Assembly: GCA_013368375.1 (NCBI GenBank)
Contig: JAACJP010000013.1
Location: 186,001-250,000, forward strand
DNA: 64,000 bases
From: Tricholomella constricta
Taxonomy: Eukaryota; Basidiomycota; Agaricomycetes; Agaricales; Lyophyllaceae
Direction: 5' to 3'
Positions 13,084 through 23,058 of the stretch are shown here, one piece after another. Every line of letters starts with the position of its first letter. Within the stretch, counting starts at the first letter, position 1. The notes below the pieces were generated by a model, which worked only from the letters and a program-made list of their open reading frames with translations, was not told where the DNA came from and did no database searches. The position numbers and the translations under genes were made by a program.

Positions 13084-15269
13084 ATGCTTTCCCGTCCCGT
13101 CCCTCGTTTTCCCTCCTACTCTTCCCCACATCCTACCCCCACCCCCCATCCCCCTGCCTATCCTCACCACCCCCACGGCCTGTCCATGGATCCCTCGTCC
13201 GTCGACTTTCGTGCCTTCTATCCCTATACCCCCAACGAGGTCAAGCATCGCAAAAGAACCAGCCCCTCTCAACTCAGGGTCCTCGAGTCCGTCTTCAAAC
13301 GCGACACAAAGCCCAATGGTCCACTACGTGTCCAGCTCGCTGCCGAGCTCGGCATGAATCCCAGAGGCGTCCAGGTATGTCTATCCGATCCTTATCGCAC
13401 TGCTCAGTTAACTCATGGGCGCTGTTTCCAGGTCTGGTTCCAAAATCGGTACGTGCACCCAATATTTTATTTTTTTTCATCTCCGCTGACAACCAGTCCA
13501 ACACAGACGAGCTAAAGAAAAGGGCAAGGCAAGCAAAGCCGCCAAAGCCGATCAAAGGGAACCCCAAGACCACCCCGAATCGCCTGACGATGCGACAGAA
13601 TCTCCTCCAGAGGCCCTCGCTGATGTGCCCGAGCCACGAGATTCGTCATCCAGTCCGGAGGCCGCGTCGCCACCTAGCCTCCAGGTTGTCACCGAACCTT
13701 CCACAACCTCATGGGCAGAATCCACCGTCGACCAACACTCTCTTTATGTCGACCCCAATTTGCACGCTTTTCGCCGAGGTTCTTTGCCGGTGAACGCGTT
13801 CCCGGCCTCCAATTTCTCCTCCAACAGTCCTCCCCACTACGACTCATTCGATCCCTTAGCAAGGCGACTCTCCGTTGATGCAAGCCTCCAGCGCCTCGCC
13901 AGCAATCCATATGCTCATCTTGCACGAGCCAAGAATGGCGCCATCTATGGCCCGCGTGCAATTGCGCCCAATCGCCACCGACCACTAGGCCGCACTCCCT
14001 ACGCCCCTCCTACACGGATCGCTTCTTCTGCATCTATGCCTTACCGCCTAGATGTCCGTCGTGCATCCTTAGGCAACTTCCGCTTCTCACCACAAAGCAC
14101 TGCCTCGCCATCGCCGTCACCACTCTCACCATACCATGGCGTTAGAGCCTCCTTGCCTGACCACAGTCTCTATGCAGTTTCCTCCCGGACTGTATCATCA
14201 CCTATCCCGGGCCCGCTGCCATCGCCGAACTTCTCCTTCGGTGCAGCCAACACCCCCTCAATGGTGTCCGGAAGCTCTGGCGACAGCGAGCGAAATTCTC
14301 CCGACTCTTCTCAATCATATACCTATCGAGAGAGTGAGCAGGACGAGGATGAGGGAGCTGCCGCATCTTACTACTCACTATCAAGATTTGGATCGATCAC
14401 ATCTATCGCCACGAGTGACTCGAGCATTCACAGCGCGTATTATCCGGAAGTAGTGGGATGTTATCCTGAACGCGAGCAAGACTTGAGTGGAAGACGTGAC
14501 TCCTGGTATGTGCCTCTTTATCCCCATATTTCACACTTTTTGACCTCCTGCAGCGCGTCGGGGCATTTTACATCACTGATGTCGAACCTTGATGTCAACG
14601 GAGTGCAAGAGCCGATGGCGAGTCCACAGGACCATGACGTCTATACTCTTCATGAGGACGTGAATGTTGTTGGAGCCGTTATGGTTGCGAGCAATGGTAC
14701 ATGCGTGGAGACGGCTACCTATCCCTCACCAGCGTCGACGATATCTCCTGGACCCAGTGGTAGCCCCCATTCACAGGGAACTACACCATCTGTGCCGATC
14801 TCCCGGTCTAGCGAGCTTAACCATGCTCTGCAGAGCCAATCTGACCAGGTATTTAATTCGGCATATTCGCTTTGGGTGTCGGGATCTGATCGCTGTCGTT
14901 TCTCTTTAGGTACAGATGAACAACCCTGCAGACCAGCCGTCGTTCGTCGGCGATGTAATAGTCGCTTCTCCGCCAGCGCCAGCCATTGAAACAGTGATCA
15001 GTCCCTCTGGCGAACAGTACTTTTATGCTCAGGATGCGAGCCATTCGCAGGCAACCACATTACAAGCCGCACCTGTCGAATTCAGCCACAAATACAACTA
15101 TGATTACGACGCATCGTTCACAGAGAGCTATCCTCCCAGTCTTCTCGAAGGTGACAGCGACATCGGTATGCATCGTCAAGCCTTCGAGCCTCCCAGTATG
15201 ACGTACGACGCGATGGGCCAGCTGGAAACCACTGTACATTACCCTGACCACTACATCGCCTACGCATAG
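13084..15269 (+). CDS. Homeodomain transcription factor
   Basis: DNA-binding regulator. Seen: a proline-rich N-terminus, then one homeodomain of about 60 residues beginning KHRKRTSPSQLRVLESVF and ending with the recognition helix VQVWFQNRRAKEKGK. The intron after GVQ (about 13375-13431) and the one splitting the codon for the second Arg of QNRR (about 13449-13506) both restore the helix-3 signature. A long Ser/Pro-rich tail of more than 450 residues follows, with later introns near 14506-14552 and 14849-14910 and a tyrosine-rich end. Two starts are possible: 13084, or 13186 (MDPSSVDF), which is more compatible with a TATATAT at 13055. Agaricomycetes have several homeodomain factors that control fruiting; I cannot say which one this is. 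It does not resemble a mating-type HD1/HD2 gene and has no divergent partner. Confidence 0.85.
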
Positions 15270-16048
15270 CGTGACTCCGTAAATCGCCTTCGGTCGTTTG
15301 CAACGTCTGCTTGATTGTTTGATTTTTGGAACCCGCCACCCACCACCTCGCCCTTCGTTTTTCTGTCCTTACATTATGAACCCTGCCGTTACTTTCACTG
15401 CACCCTCTCGCACCGCCGTTCGCTCGCCTATCTTGCTCTGGCCCCTTTGTCCATGTCATCGGCTCTCCCGCCCGTCATTGCTCTGTCGCTACCCAAAAAA
15501 CATTGATATCCCCGATCCGACCTCAACGCTCACTTCTCTCCTTGTTGCGTTCCGTCGCGCCGCCGTCTGCTCCTCCGAACCTGGCCATATGTTAAGTTAT
15601 GTACTTGTAATATCTTTCGCCTTTCGTTCTCGTCTTATGTCTCCTCTTTAACCCAATTCCTGCCACAAGCTACCTAGTTACTTGCATACACATTCATTCC
15701 GCTGCGCCCGGACCCGTAATATACCAAAGTAAATACTTCACCCATACCCTAGATGCTACATAATTTTTTGATGGTTCGTGAACATACTTGTAACTGAAAA
15801 GATTGATGAATTAAATCAATTCGACGGAGTACGCACATGCTCAAGCGGATGCTGATCGTTAGACGACGGAAGCAATTTGATAATCTCAGCATCTATACAA
15901 ATTGCACTGCGCCACTATCCAACGGAAGCATTTCGCAGGGCACGACCACGTTTCGGCCATTCTAAATAGCGGTTGCTCATATATTAACCATCGCGAAGAG
16001 GTCGTGCAGGCTGTAGAAAAATTGCTCAATATAGTATGCTCGTACTTA
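15270..16048. other. Convergent 3' region between the homeodomain and aldo/keto reductase genes
   Basis: It holds the 3' UTRs of two converging genes. The first half is pyrimidine-rich and the second AT-rich. The small open frames show no family signature. One alternative splice of the reductase would extend its C-terminus into 15980-16050 by a few residues, but the family-typical ending is reached without it. Confidence 0.5.
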
Positions 16049-17366
16049 CTAATCTGCATCCACAGGATTCCAACTAATGGCGCCAGCTTTCCCGCGGTCC
16101 AAGGCATCAAGCATCACCATACTCTCTTCACTGAGAATAAAATCATATAGCTGCGTATTTGAATAGATGCGCGCCGGGGTTGCGCTCTTGGGAAGGGGTA
16201 CGAAACTGCCGACCAGGAACTGATGATAAGCATCAAGCTACAGACTGACGAACTGATGTCGCACCCTTTCTGCAGGGACCAGCGGAGCAGGATCTGAGCC
16301 GGGTCGCGACCGTACTGGGAGCGAGAGCGCTGCTGTCAGGAGCTTGAAACACGGTGGATATATTGGGCCGGCTCTCACCTTTGTTGCGAGCTCCCTGATT
16401 GTTGGATGGTCCAATTTACCGCGCATGATTGGGCAGTAGGCCTGCACGACGATAGAATGCTTCCGGCAGTATGAAACGATGGGGCGTTGTTGGCACAAAG
16501 GGTGGAGCTGCGATGGAGTAGCAATTGATGAGATGATTGATGGGTCATGTCGCGTCGCTGAGCGCTGATCCTTCCATGATTGGGACGCACCTCAATTTGG
16601 TTGACCGAGGGCATGGGAAAGCCTGCGTTCCGTATTTCTTCGAGATGTTTTACGCCACTATTGGTAAAGGGCAAGGGGGATGTGAGTGTACGATGCAACG
16701 GATTAGAACGGCAACCATACGTACTAATTTGAAACTCCAACAGTTCTTATTTTCCCCGCTGCTTTGGCCTCTTGCAAAGCTTTGTATGTCGCGAGACGTC
16801 TATCTGTCCCGGAATAGGGATCATGGATCAAAAAGAGGTCAATGTAATCTGTTGTTGAACGTCAACGGACATGCGAGGAGTCGATCGAGGACAGTTTCCA
16901 CCCACCGAACTTGAATCTGGCAAGTGAATCGTCCACGCCCTTGAGTGTGCTTTCGTAACCGTGAAGCTTGGAGATGCATTTAGTTGCTATTTTTCATGAT
17001 TAGAGGGCATAGCTAGCAGGAAGGGGTATCGGGATGCACTGATAAAAAGGTCCTGTCGAGGAAGGCCGGAATCCCGGACAGCCTCCCCAACGGCAGCTTC
17101 ATTGCGATACGCCTGCGCCGAGTCTACGTGCCTACCAATTAATCAGCGCCTTATTTTACAGGGTGGTATCCAAAACATACCTGTATCCTGCTTTAATTGC
17201 TTCAAGGACAGAATCTCTGGTGGTGTAGTTTTGATAGACACCAAAGCCAAGAAGGGGCATGAGATGGCCTTTGAGGGGGTTATTAGTGTGATTGAGCACT
17301 GGTACATGCTTCCATGTATAGACCTGAAGAAAGCTTGGTGGTCGACGCCAGAGTCAGGCTGGACAT
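16049..17366 (-). CDS. Aldo/keto reductase
   Basis: NADPH-dependent carbonyl reductase, probably cytosolic, substrate unknown. Seen, in order: GHLMPLLGFGVYQN, AGYRHVDSAQAYRNEAAVG (catalytic Asp and Tyr), ISKLHGYE with the catalytic Lys and a downstream short loop, DYIDLFLIHDP, AAGKIRTVGVSN, MPSVNQIE, VVQAYCPIMRGKL, DPAQILLRWSLQKG, FVPLPKSATPARI, and an end in SWNPVDAD. About nine exons are needed. The start at 17366 was chosen because only this ATG splices in frame to the GHLMPLLGFG strand: exon 1 encodes MSSLTLASTTKLSSG. The upstream ATG at 17388 does not join in frame. The usual catalytic His position carries LHGY with the family spacing. It is divergent from the RING gene with only 81 bp between start codons. 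Confidence 0.88.
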
Positions 17367-17447
17367 TGTTCACGGTGGCGACAGCCAAGGTTGGGCCGAT
17401 TCAAACGTTCACCCACCGACACGATTGGGCGGGCCGGACTCCTTATC
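17367..17447. promoter_or_regulatory. 81-bp shared upstream region of two divergent genes
   Basis: The whole interval between the start codons of the aldo/keto reductase (minus) and the RING/TRAF gene (plus) is 81 bp. Any promoter must serve both genes or overlap their coding ends. No TATA box is seen. Confidence 0.5.
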
Positions 17448-19194
17448 ATGAGCCACAACCTCGACATGTCGCTCTACAACTATGTCGACGTCCCCAACTC
17501 CAATCTGGTCCGTAGATTTCATTCTATACCGCCTGCAGATGCTCACCGGACTGTTCGATAGATCTGCTGTATATGTCGGTGCGTCCCTCATCACCCTACC
17601 GCCATGTCAACTGAAACCTGACCAAACTTCGACACCCACAGAACACCCTTCACCGACCCCGTCACGACTCGAGCATGCGCGCACACTTTCTGCAAAGACT
17701 GCATCTTGCGAGCGATCGAGCACTCTGCGCAATGTCCTGTCGATCGCTCCCCTTTGGGCCCGGGTAACCTCGCGGCCGCAAACCCGATAGTACGCTCTGT
17801 AAGCCAGTCGTTCTGATCCTCTGAGGGCGGGCTGAAGTTTGCTATTCCTTCGCAGCTCGTGGATGAGCTTGTGGTCGAGTGTGTGCACCGTGCGGAGGGG
17901 TGCATGTTCACATGCCAACGTCAACTGTTGCCCGCGCATCTCCTCGATTCATGCACCTATAGAGAGGTGCCATGTCCGCAAGGAAAGTGCGAGGAGACTA
18001 TGCTGTTCAAGGACTCAATATTGCATGTCCATAAGGAGGATTTAGAGGTAGATTCCGTGAAAATACAGGATGCCGTACGTCTAAGAGACAATCTTCATCG
18101 TTCAAGACGTCTCATCATCTTCTCTAGCCAGTAGCTCCGGCCACAGATGAACAGACACCATCCCATCGTCCTGCCTCTCCGTCTTCCACTTCCACTGACG
18201 AATCACATGAAAATAATTCTTCCCCGCACATTGAAGTTGCATCCTCGTCCATCAGTTCCTCTGCTATTCATGAAACGCTGGATCCCCGCGTAGCCACTCT
18301 GACGGAACAAAACATTCTCCTCCGGTACCGCGTCGACACACTCGAAAGCCTACTACACAGCTTCAAGCACGAACTCGGCGCCGTCAAACGCGCTCTGGGG
18401 CCATGGTTCCGTGTCGGAGAGGGCCTGGAGGCTGGTTTCGCCTCAAGTCGTGACGTGGGGCGTATTTCGACAGAGCTCCCTGTCGGCGCTCAGCCTGCGA
18501 GCGCGTCAACGTCGACGTCGACTGCAGGGGTCGTGAGCGTAGAAGGCGCACTGCCGCCGCCACTCGAGTACCAGCCTCCGTACGCGTATGCGTATCCTTT
18601 CCCGTATAGCAACACCGCACCGCCGATGCCGCCTGCCGACTCGCTCGCGCCGTACTTCCCCGCCGAGCTGGAGGATGGGGCACATCCGCTGCGCCGGCAG
18701 GTGCGGACGCACCGCGCGTCGTCAAGCATGGAGTTCATGGGCCCGCATTTGCAGCCGTACGACCCGCACAACCCGTTTTCGCCGCCGCCGCACGCCCCGC
18801 TGGTGGCGCCGCTGAATCTGGGGACGACGCTGGAGGGCACACTGCATGGGCTGCGGGAGAGTGTGGTAGGGCTGGCGGCGAGTGTAGATTCGATGGGGCG
18901 GAGGCATGAGATTGCATTGACGAATGAGACGACACGGATGGCGGAGGAGGTGGGGGGCCTGAGGGCGGGGCTTCATGGGCTTAGGATGCAGGTACGTTGT
19001 TCGTTGTGTTGTGAGATTAAATCAAGGATTGATGGTCATGGTAGATACATGCGATCATGATGGATCGCAATGCACAACTGACGGGGAGGGATGGGATGGG
19101 GGATAATATGAATGGCCAATGGATGCCACTGGCTGGGGTGCAACCCGCGACACGTCCGTTTTACCCACAGCAGCCTTCAATTACCAAGTTGTGA
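17448..19194 (+). CDS. RING finger / TRAF-type zinc finger protein (probable E3 ligase)
   Basis: Seen: after a short N-terminus (MSHNLDMSLYNYVDVP) comes a RING assembled across three exons: ICCIC, then TRACAHTFCKDCIL, then QCPVD. The ligands follow C-x2-C, C-x-H-x2-C-x2-C and C-x2-D, so the last position is Asp instead of Cys. It is followed by TRAF-type fingers (ECVHRAEGCMFTC, then DSCTYREVPCPQGKC and HVHKED). Then come a Ser/Thr-rich linker, a coiled coil (LTEQNILLRYRVDTLESLL), a Pro/Tyr-rich segment and a second predicted helix near the end. Introns lie near 17508-17563, 17581-17639, 17791-17854, 18074-18128 and 18991-19042. The layout RING, TRAF zinc fingers, coiled coil recalls TRAF-like E3 ligases, but no C-terminal MATH domain is seen. 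Substrates are unknown. Confidence 0.8.
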
Positions 19195-19255
19195 AAAGGT
19201 TGGTATGTACATACACTGAATCTGTACAGTAGAAGTTTGGAGTGATTGAATAAAT

Positions 19256-19898
19256 TTAAGCAGCAACTGTGGCGCTGCGGGCCGCCCAGGCGTTATCAAG
19301 ACGATCTAGCATATCCTGGACCTCCCTTACAGCATCTTTGCGCTGTTGACGGGCGTCCTCCCATGCGGGCTCTGCAGTGACACCATCGAGGCGGAGGAGA
19401 GACTGGAGGAGGAGTTCACCAAGGCGAAGGTGCTCCTTGTGATTGGTGGGATCGCGGACGAATATGTCAAGGTCGGGAAGGAGGGACGTGCGGACGGCGT
19501 GCAGCTCGGTCTCTATGGTAGCTATGATGGAGCGTTCGGACTGGGATTGGGGAGGAGCGAGTGGCTGGCGGGGATCGGTGGCACCGATAAGGGCGATGGT
19601 GGAGTTTGGATGGAGGCCGTAGGCAGAAACTGGGGACGCGGGTCAGCACGAGGGGGTTCAGGGAGAAGAAGAGGACATACTGGGTGCGGCGTCGTCTTTC
19701 ATGATGGCGCCGGCGTGGATAAGCTTGAAGGCATGGTGAGGGAGATGGGTGTAGTCGGCAAGGGACTTTCGGATAGCATAGAGAGGAGTGTCTGGGGCGG
19801 GGAGGTCAAAGGATATTCTGTGCAAATGGATTAGAACGTGGATTAGTGCTTTGGACGACGACTCGCCTCTCCTTGCCCCACTTGACGGTGACGGTCAT
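19256..19898 (-). CDS. Ubiquitin-like/BAG domain Hsp70 co-chaperone (Bag1-like)
   Basis: Hsp70 nucleotide-exchange factor. Seen: an N-terminal ubiquitin-like fold (MTVTVKWGKERISFDLP, then IRKSLADYTHLPHHAFKLI, then GLHPNSTIALIG). A C-terminal BAG domain follows, with three helices including IIATIETELHAVRTSLL, HLRLGELLLQSLLRLDGV and DARQQRKDAVREVQDML. About 180 residues, as expected for small fungal BAG proteins. It has three exons. Intron 1 (19818-19866) has a GC donor (AG/gcgagt...cacag): the nearby GT donor would run straight into a stop, whereas the GC donor keeps the beta-strand in frame. The second intron lies near 19631-19680. It is divergent from PBS2, with 140 bp between the ATGs. It lacks the membrane anchor of yeast Snl1, so it probably acts in the cytosol. 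Confidence 0.85.
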
Positions 19899-20038
19899 CG
19901 TTAGCGCCGCAGACCGAGCCCGCAAACCCTAACCCGCGACAACGCTCCAACCCCTAACCCCGTTGCTCCAAACCCTAACCCCGCTGCACCTACAGCTTAT
20001 GACTTCATTCCAGTCGCGGCCCCTCCTTGCGCTCGACC
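19899..20038. promoter_or_regulatory. Divergent promoter with three telomere-like CCCTAACC motifs
   Basis: Three near-identical A(A)ACCC(C)TAACCC(C) blocks lie at 19924-19935, 19949-19961 and 19970-19982, spaced about 21-25 bp apart on one strand. They match the telobox/telomere-repeat core (CCCTAA). Binding by a Myb/Tbf1/Rap1-like factor is inference. Confidence 0.55.
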
Positions 20039-21790
20039 ATGCCCGCTGAAGCCCAGAGACGGCCCCTGCCATCGTCCTCCACCCGTCCAAATGCTCTCAC
20101 CGGCCTCCTCGCAAACAGGCAGGCCTCCACCCCTATCCCCCCCTCCCTTCAGGCCAAGATGGCTGCGGTATGTCCTATTCAACCATCTTGTCCTCTCCCC
20201 TCATCTTCATCCTCCTTTCTAGTTCGCCAACAGGACCCACAGCTCTTCCATCCTCGAGTCCGCCACCAACGCCCTCGAAAGCTCAACCCTTGGCCCACCA
20301 GCCCATCCCAACCTCCATACCGCAAACTCATACCCGCCCCCGCGGCCCCGTCTCACTGGTCTCGCCGCACGCAGGACCAAGGTCGCGTTCTCTCTCAAAG
20401 ACATAGATCCATCCATCGTACCTACCCCAAGTGGTGGCGCTGCAGGCGCAGGTCTCGGTGCAGGTCGCCCCTCTCTGGCCCAGGATCCCCCCAGGCGCCC
20501 CAACCCCGCAAATCTCGCTTCCCCTTTTTCCAACTTTTCCAAAATCGTGTTCGTACCCCTACCCTCTCTGTTGTGTCTCCATTCCTCACTCTTCTCAGAG
20601 ACCCATCAGGCGCCCTCAACTTTAATGGCAAGGCTGTCCTCCATGCCGCAGGCGTCAATTTTCAAAATGGCGCGTCCTTCAACATCAACATGGAACAGCT
20701 GCAGCTCAACGAAGAGCTCGGAAAAGGCAACTATGGCACCGTCAAAAAGGTCCTCCATAAACCCACCAATGTCGCCATGGCCATGAAGGTGTGCTTCTTC
20801 ATTGCCTATTTTTGGCCACAACTTCATTTCCTTTCCAGGAAATCCGTCTCGAACTCGACGACGCAAAACTAAACGCTATCATCATGGAGCTCGACATCCT
20901 CCATCGCGCCGTCGCACCCGAAATCGTCGAGTTTTACGGCGCGTTCTTCATAGAGTCCTGCGTCTACTATTGCATGGAGTACATGGACGCCGGAAGTCTC
21001 GATAAACTCCAGGGCGCTGGCGTCCCCGAGGATGTCCTTGGTCGCATTGCAGGTTCCATGGTCCGAGGACTCAAGTTCCTCAAGGATGACTTGCAAATCA
21101 TCCACCGGGGTGCGTTCCTTCTTCTCGCCTTGCGTTCAATCAAAACCTAATTTCGCTTTGCAGACGTAAAACCCACCAACGTTCTGGTCAACAAAAAGGG
21201 CGAGATCAAGTTGTGTGATTTCGGTGTATCAGGCCAGCTCGAAAAATCTCTCGCCAAAACCAATATTGGGTGCCAGAGCTACATGGCGGTCAGTCTCCCC
21301 CGTTCTCTTCTCTTCTCCTCTTTGAAACCATATCGCCCATCCTTAGCCCGAGCGCATCAAAGGCGAGTCCCAAAACAACCTCGGCACTTACACCGTCTCC
21401 TCGGACGTCTGGTCCCTCGGCCTCTCTATCATCGAAATCGGCCTAGGACAATACCCCTACCCGCCCGAGACCTATTCGAACGTCTTTGCGCAGCTCACTG
21501 CCATCGTGCATGGGGACCCACCCGAGCTGCCCGACGACAAATACAGCGAGGAGGCGCGGGATTGGGTTGTGCGCTGTCTTGCAAAGAAACCAGAGGACCG
21601 CGCTAGTTACAGCGAACTGCTCGAGCACCCCTTTCTCCAAAGGGACGCGGAGCGACAGGATGTGGATATGGTAGGATGGGTAGAGAAGGCGCTCGAGCAC
21701 CGGGAGCAGAGACTGGCAAAGGAGAGAGAGGCGGCTATGAGCCCGAATACGATACCCACACTGACGTCGGCCCCGCCTGAGGCACAATGA
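20039..21790 (+). CDS. PBS2: MAP kinase kinase of the HOG osmostress pathway (Pbs2-like)
   Basis: Dual-specificity kinase that activates the Hog1 MAPK. Seen: an N-terminal Ser/Pro-rich region, then [22 protein letters not shown] (glycine loop), [47 protein letters not shown] with the activation-loop Ser/Thr, [24 protein letters not shown] and an [13 protein letters not shown] end. The [17 protein letters not shown] loop is the Pbs2 type, unlike Ste7 or Mkk1 MAPKKs. Introns: about 20168-20221, 20551-20600, 20787-20838, 21110-21163 and 21287-21344. The ATG at 20039 precedes the spliced N-terminus. It is shorter at the N-terminus than yeast Pbs2, and no obvious Sho1-binding PxxP cluster is seen. 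All catalytic residues are present. Confidence 0.9.
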
Positions 21791-23058
21791 TGAACGAAGC
21801 AGGGACTAACGGGCTTACAAGACCGGATTGGACTCGTGTTCCGTTCCGGGGATCTGCAACCATGTTGGGACGCCCGCTCGTGTGTGGATTGTATTTGCTG
21901 CCGTTCCGGCAGCGAGCGATAGCGCACACCGACCCCTGGGTGAGATTTTCAACATCCAACGTCCCTTCTTACCCCTTCCCGTTACCCCCTCCTGTTCCGT
22001 ATCTTCCGCCCTCCCGTCTCTCTCACGTTCCCATGGATCAAAGGCCGTTCCGTCCGCGTCGCCGTCATCACCCGCGCACCATACACATGCTGCGCCTGGT
22101 ATACCCACACACACATATATCACTCATGATCAAGCTGGACTTGATTGGCATCGGCTTCGGTTTCGGCCTCACCACCTTCTTTTCCGTCATCCCTGGTTCG
22201 CATTTCATTCATCAAGCAATGGCGATGCTGCGATCAATGGCGTACGCTGAACACACAGCCACAGTCTTTTGCACGTCTTTCTTCATCTCCAACGCCTTCG
22301 TCTGCGTTCAACTTTATACTCTCGAACGCACGCATCAGCTGGACGTAGACATTTGTCCCGCTCTCACGCAGTGCGTGACCCAAGACATGAACCACGACAC
22401 GACACGATACGCTCAACATGACGCTGTTGGGAGCTGATCCGCTGCTTCGCTCCGATATATACACGACGTCGCAGCGAGAGGATCTGTGTAACACCCTGGA
22501 CCTGACCTGCGTTTATGTACGACATTCCATTTTCTTTCATTCGATTCCACGTCCATTTCGTTCGGTTTTCCACGGGTTCGTTCACTCTGTTCCGGCGTAT
22601 CAATCGATACATTAGACTACATAGTGCGTATATACTTTGCTTTGGTTCTGGGTTAACTGGGTTTGCTGCTGGCCTTTCCTTTTTTTTTTCCCCGTGTTTC
22701 TTTCTTTGATCTTGGTCGTGAATGCAGTCTGTTATCCTTCCACCCACACACTTATACGCTCTGAATCTTACTCTAAAGTTGCTGTAGCACATAAAGTCAA
22801 CGTCTTGGTTCGGGAGCTATGTAAGCTGGCCAAAAGCCAACGGATATATACATTTGTAGCGCTCTCCGATCAGTGAAAAAAAAATGGTCACCGGCAAAGT
22901 CCGTTCGGAAAACAGGAATGATTGCCTTTCAACAAGTGACCAATCTTATCTCTTCCAGATATCCGAGTCATCTGGGCTTGACATCGATTCTATCTGAGGT
23001 CTACCCCAGGAAATCATCCTCGTCATCCCTGACGGCCCCTCTCCTCTTTTTTTCTACC
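21791..23058. other. 1.27 kb intergenic region between PBS2 and ILS1
   Basis: It includes the PBS2 3' UTR and the ILS1 promoter. A 216-codon open frame starts at 21787 inside it, but it has no recognisable domain, several competing frames and no splice continuation, so I treat it as non-coding. A poly(T) run lies near 22681, and CT-rich sequence just before 23059 fits an ILS1 transcription start region. Confidence 0.5.

Noticed and set aside
17367..17388. ATG at 17388 as the start of the aldo/keto reductase
   Set aside because: Its frame cannot be spliced to the GHLMPLLGFG strand; the ATG at 17366 can.
21787..22437. 216-codon open frame after PBS2
   Set aside because: It starts in the PBS2 3' end, has no recognisable domain, overlaps other open frames, and is best read as UTR or intergenic DNA.
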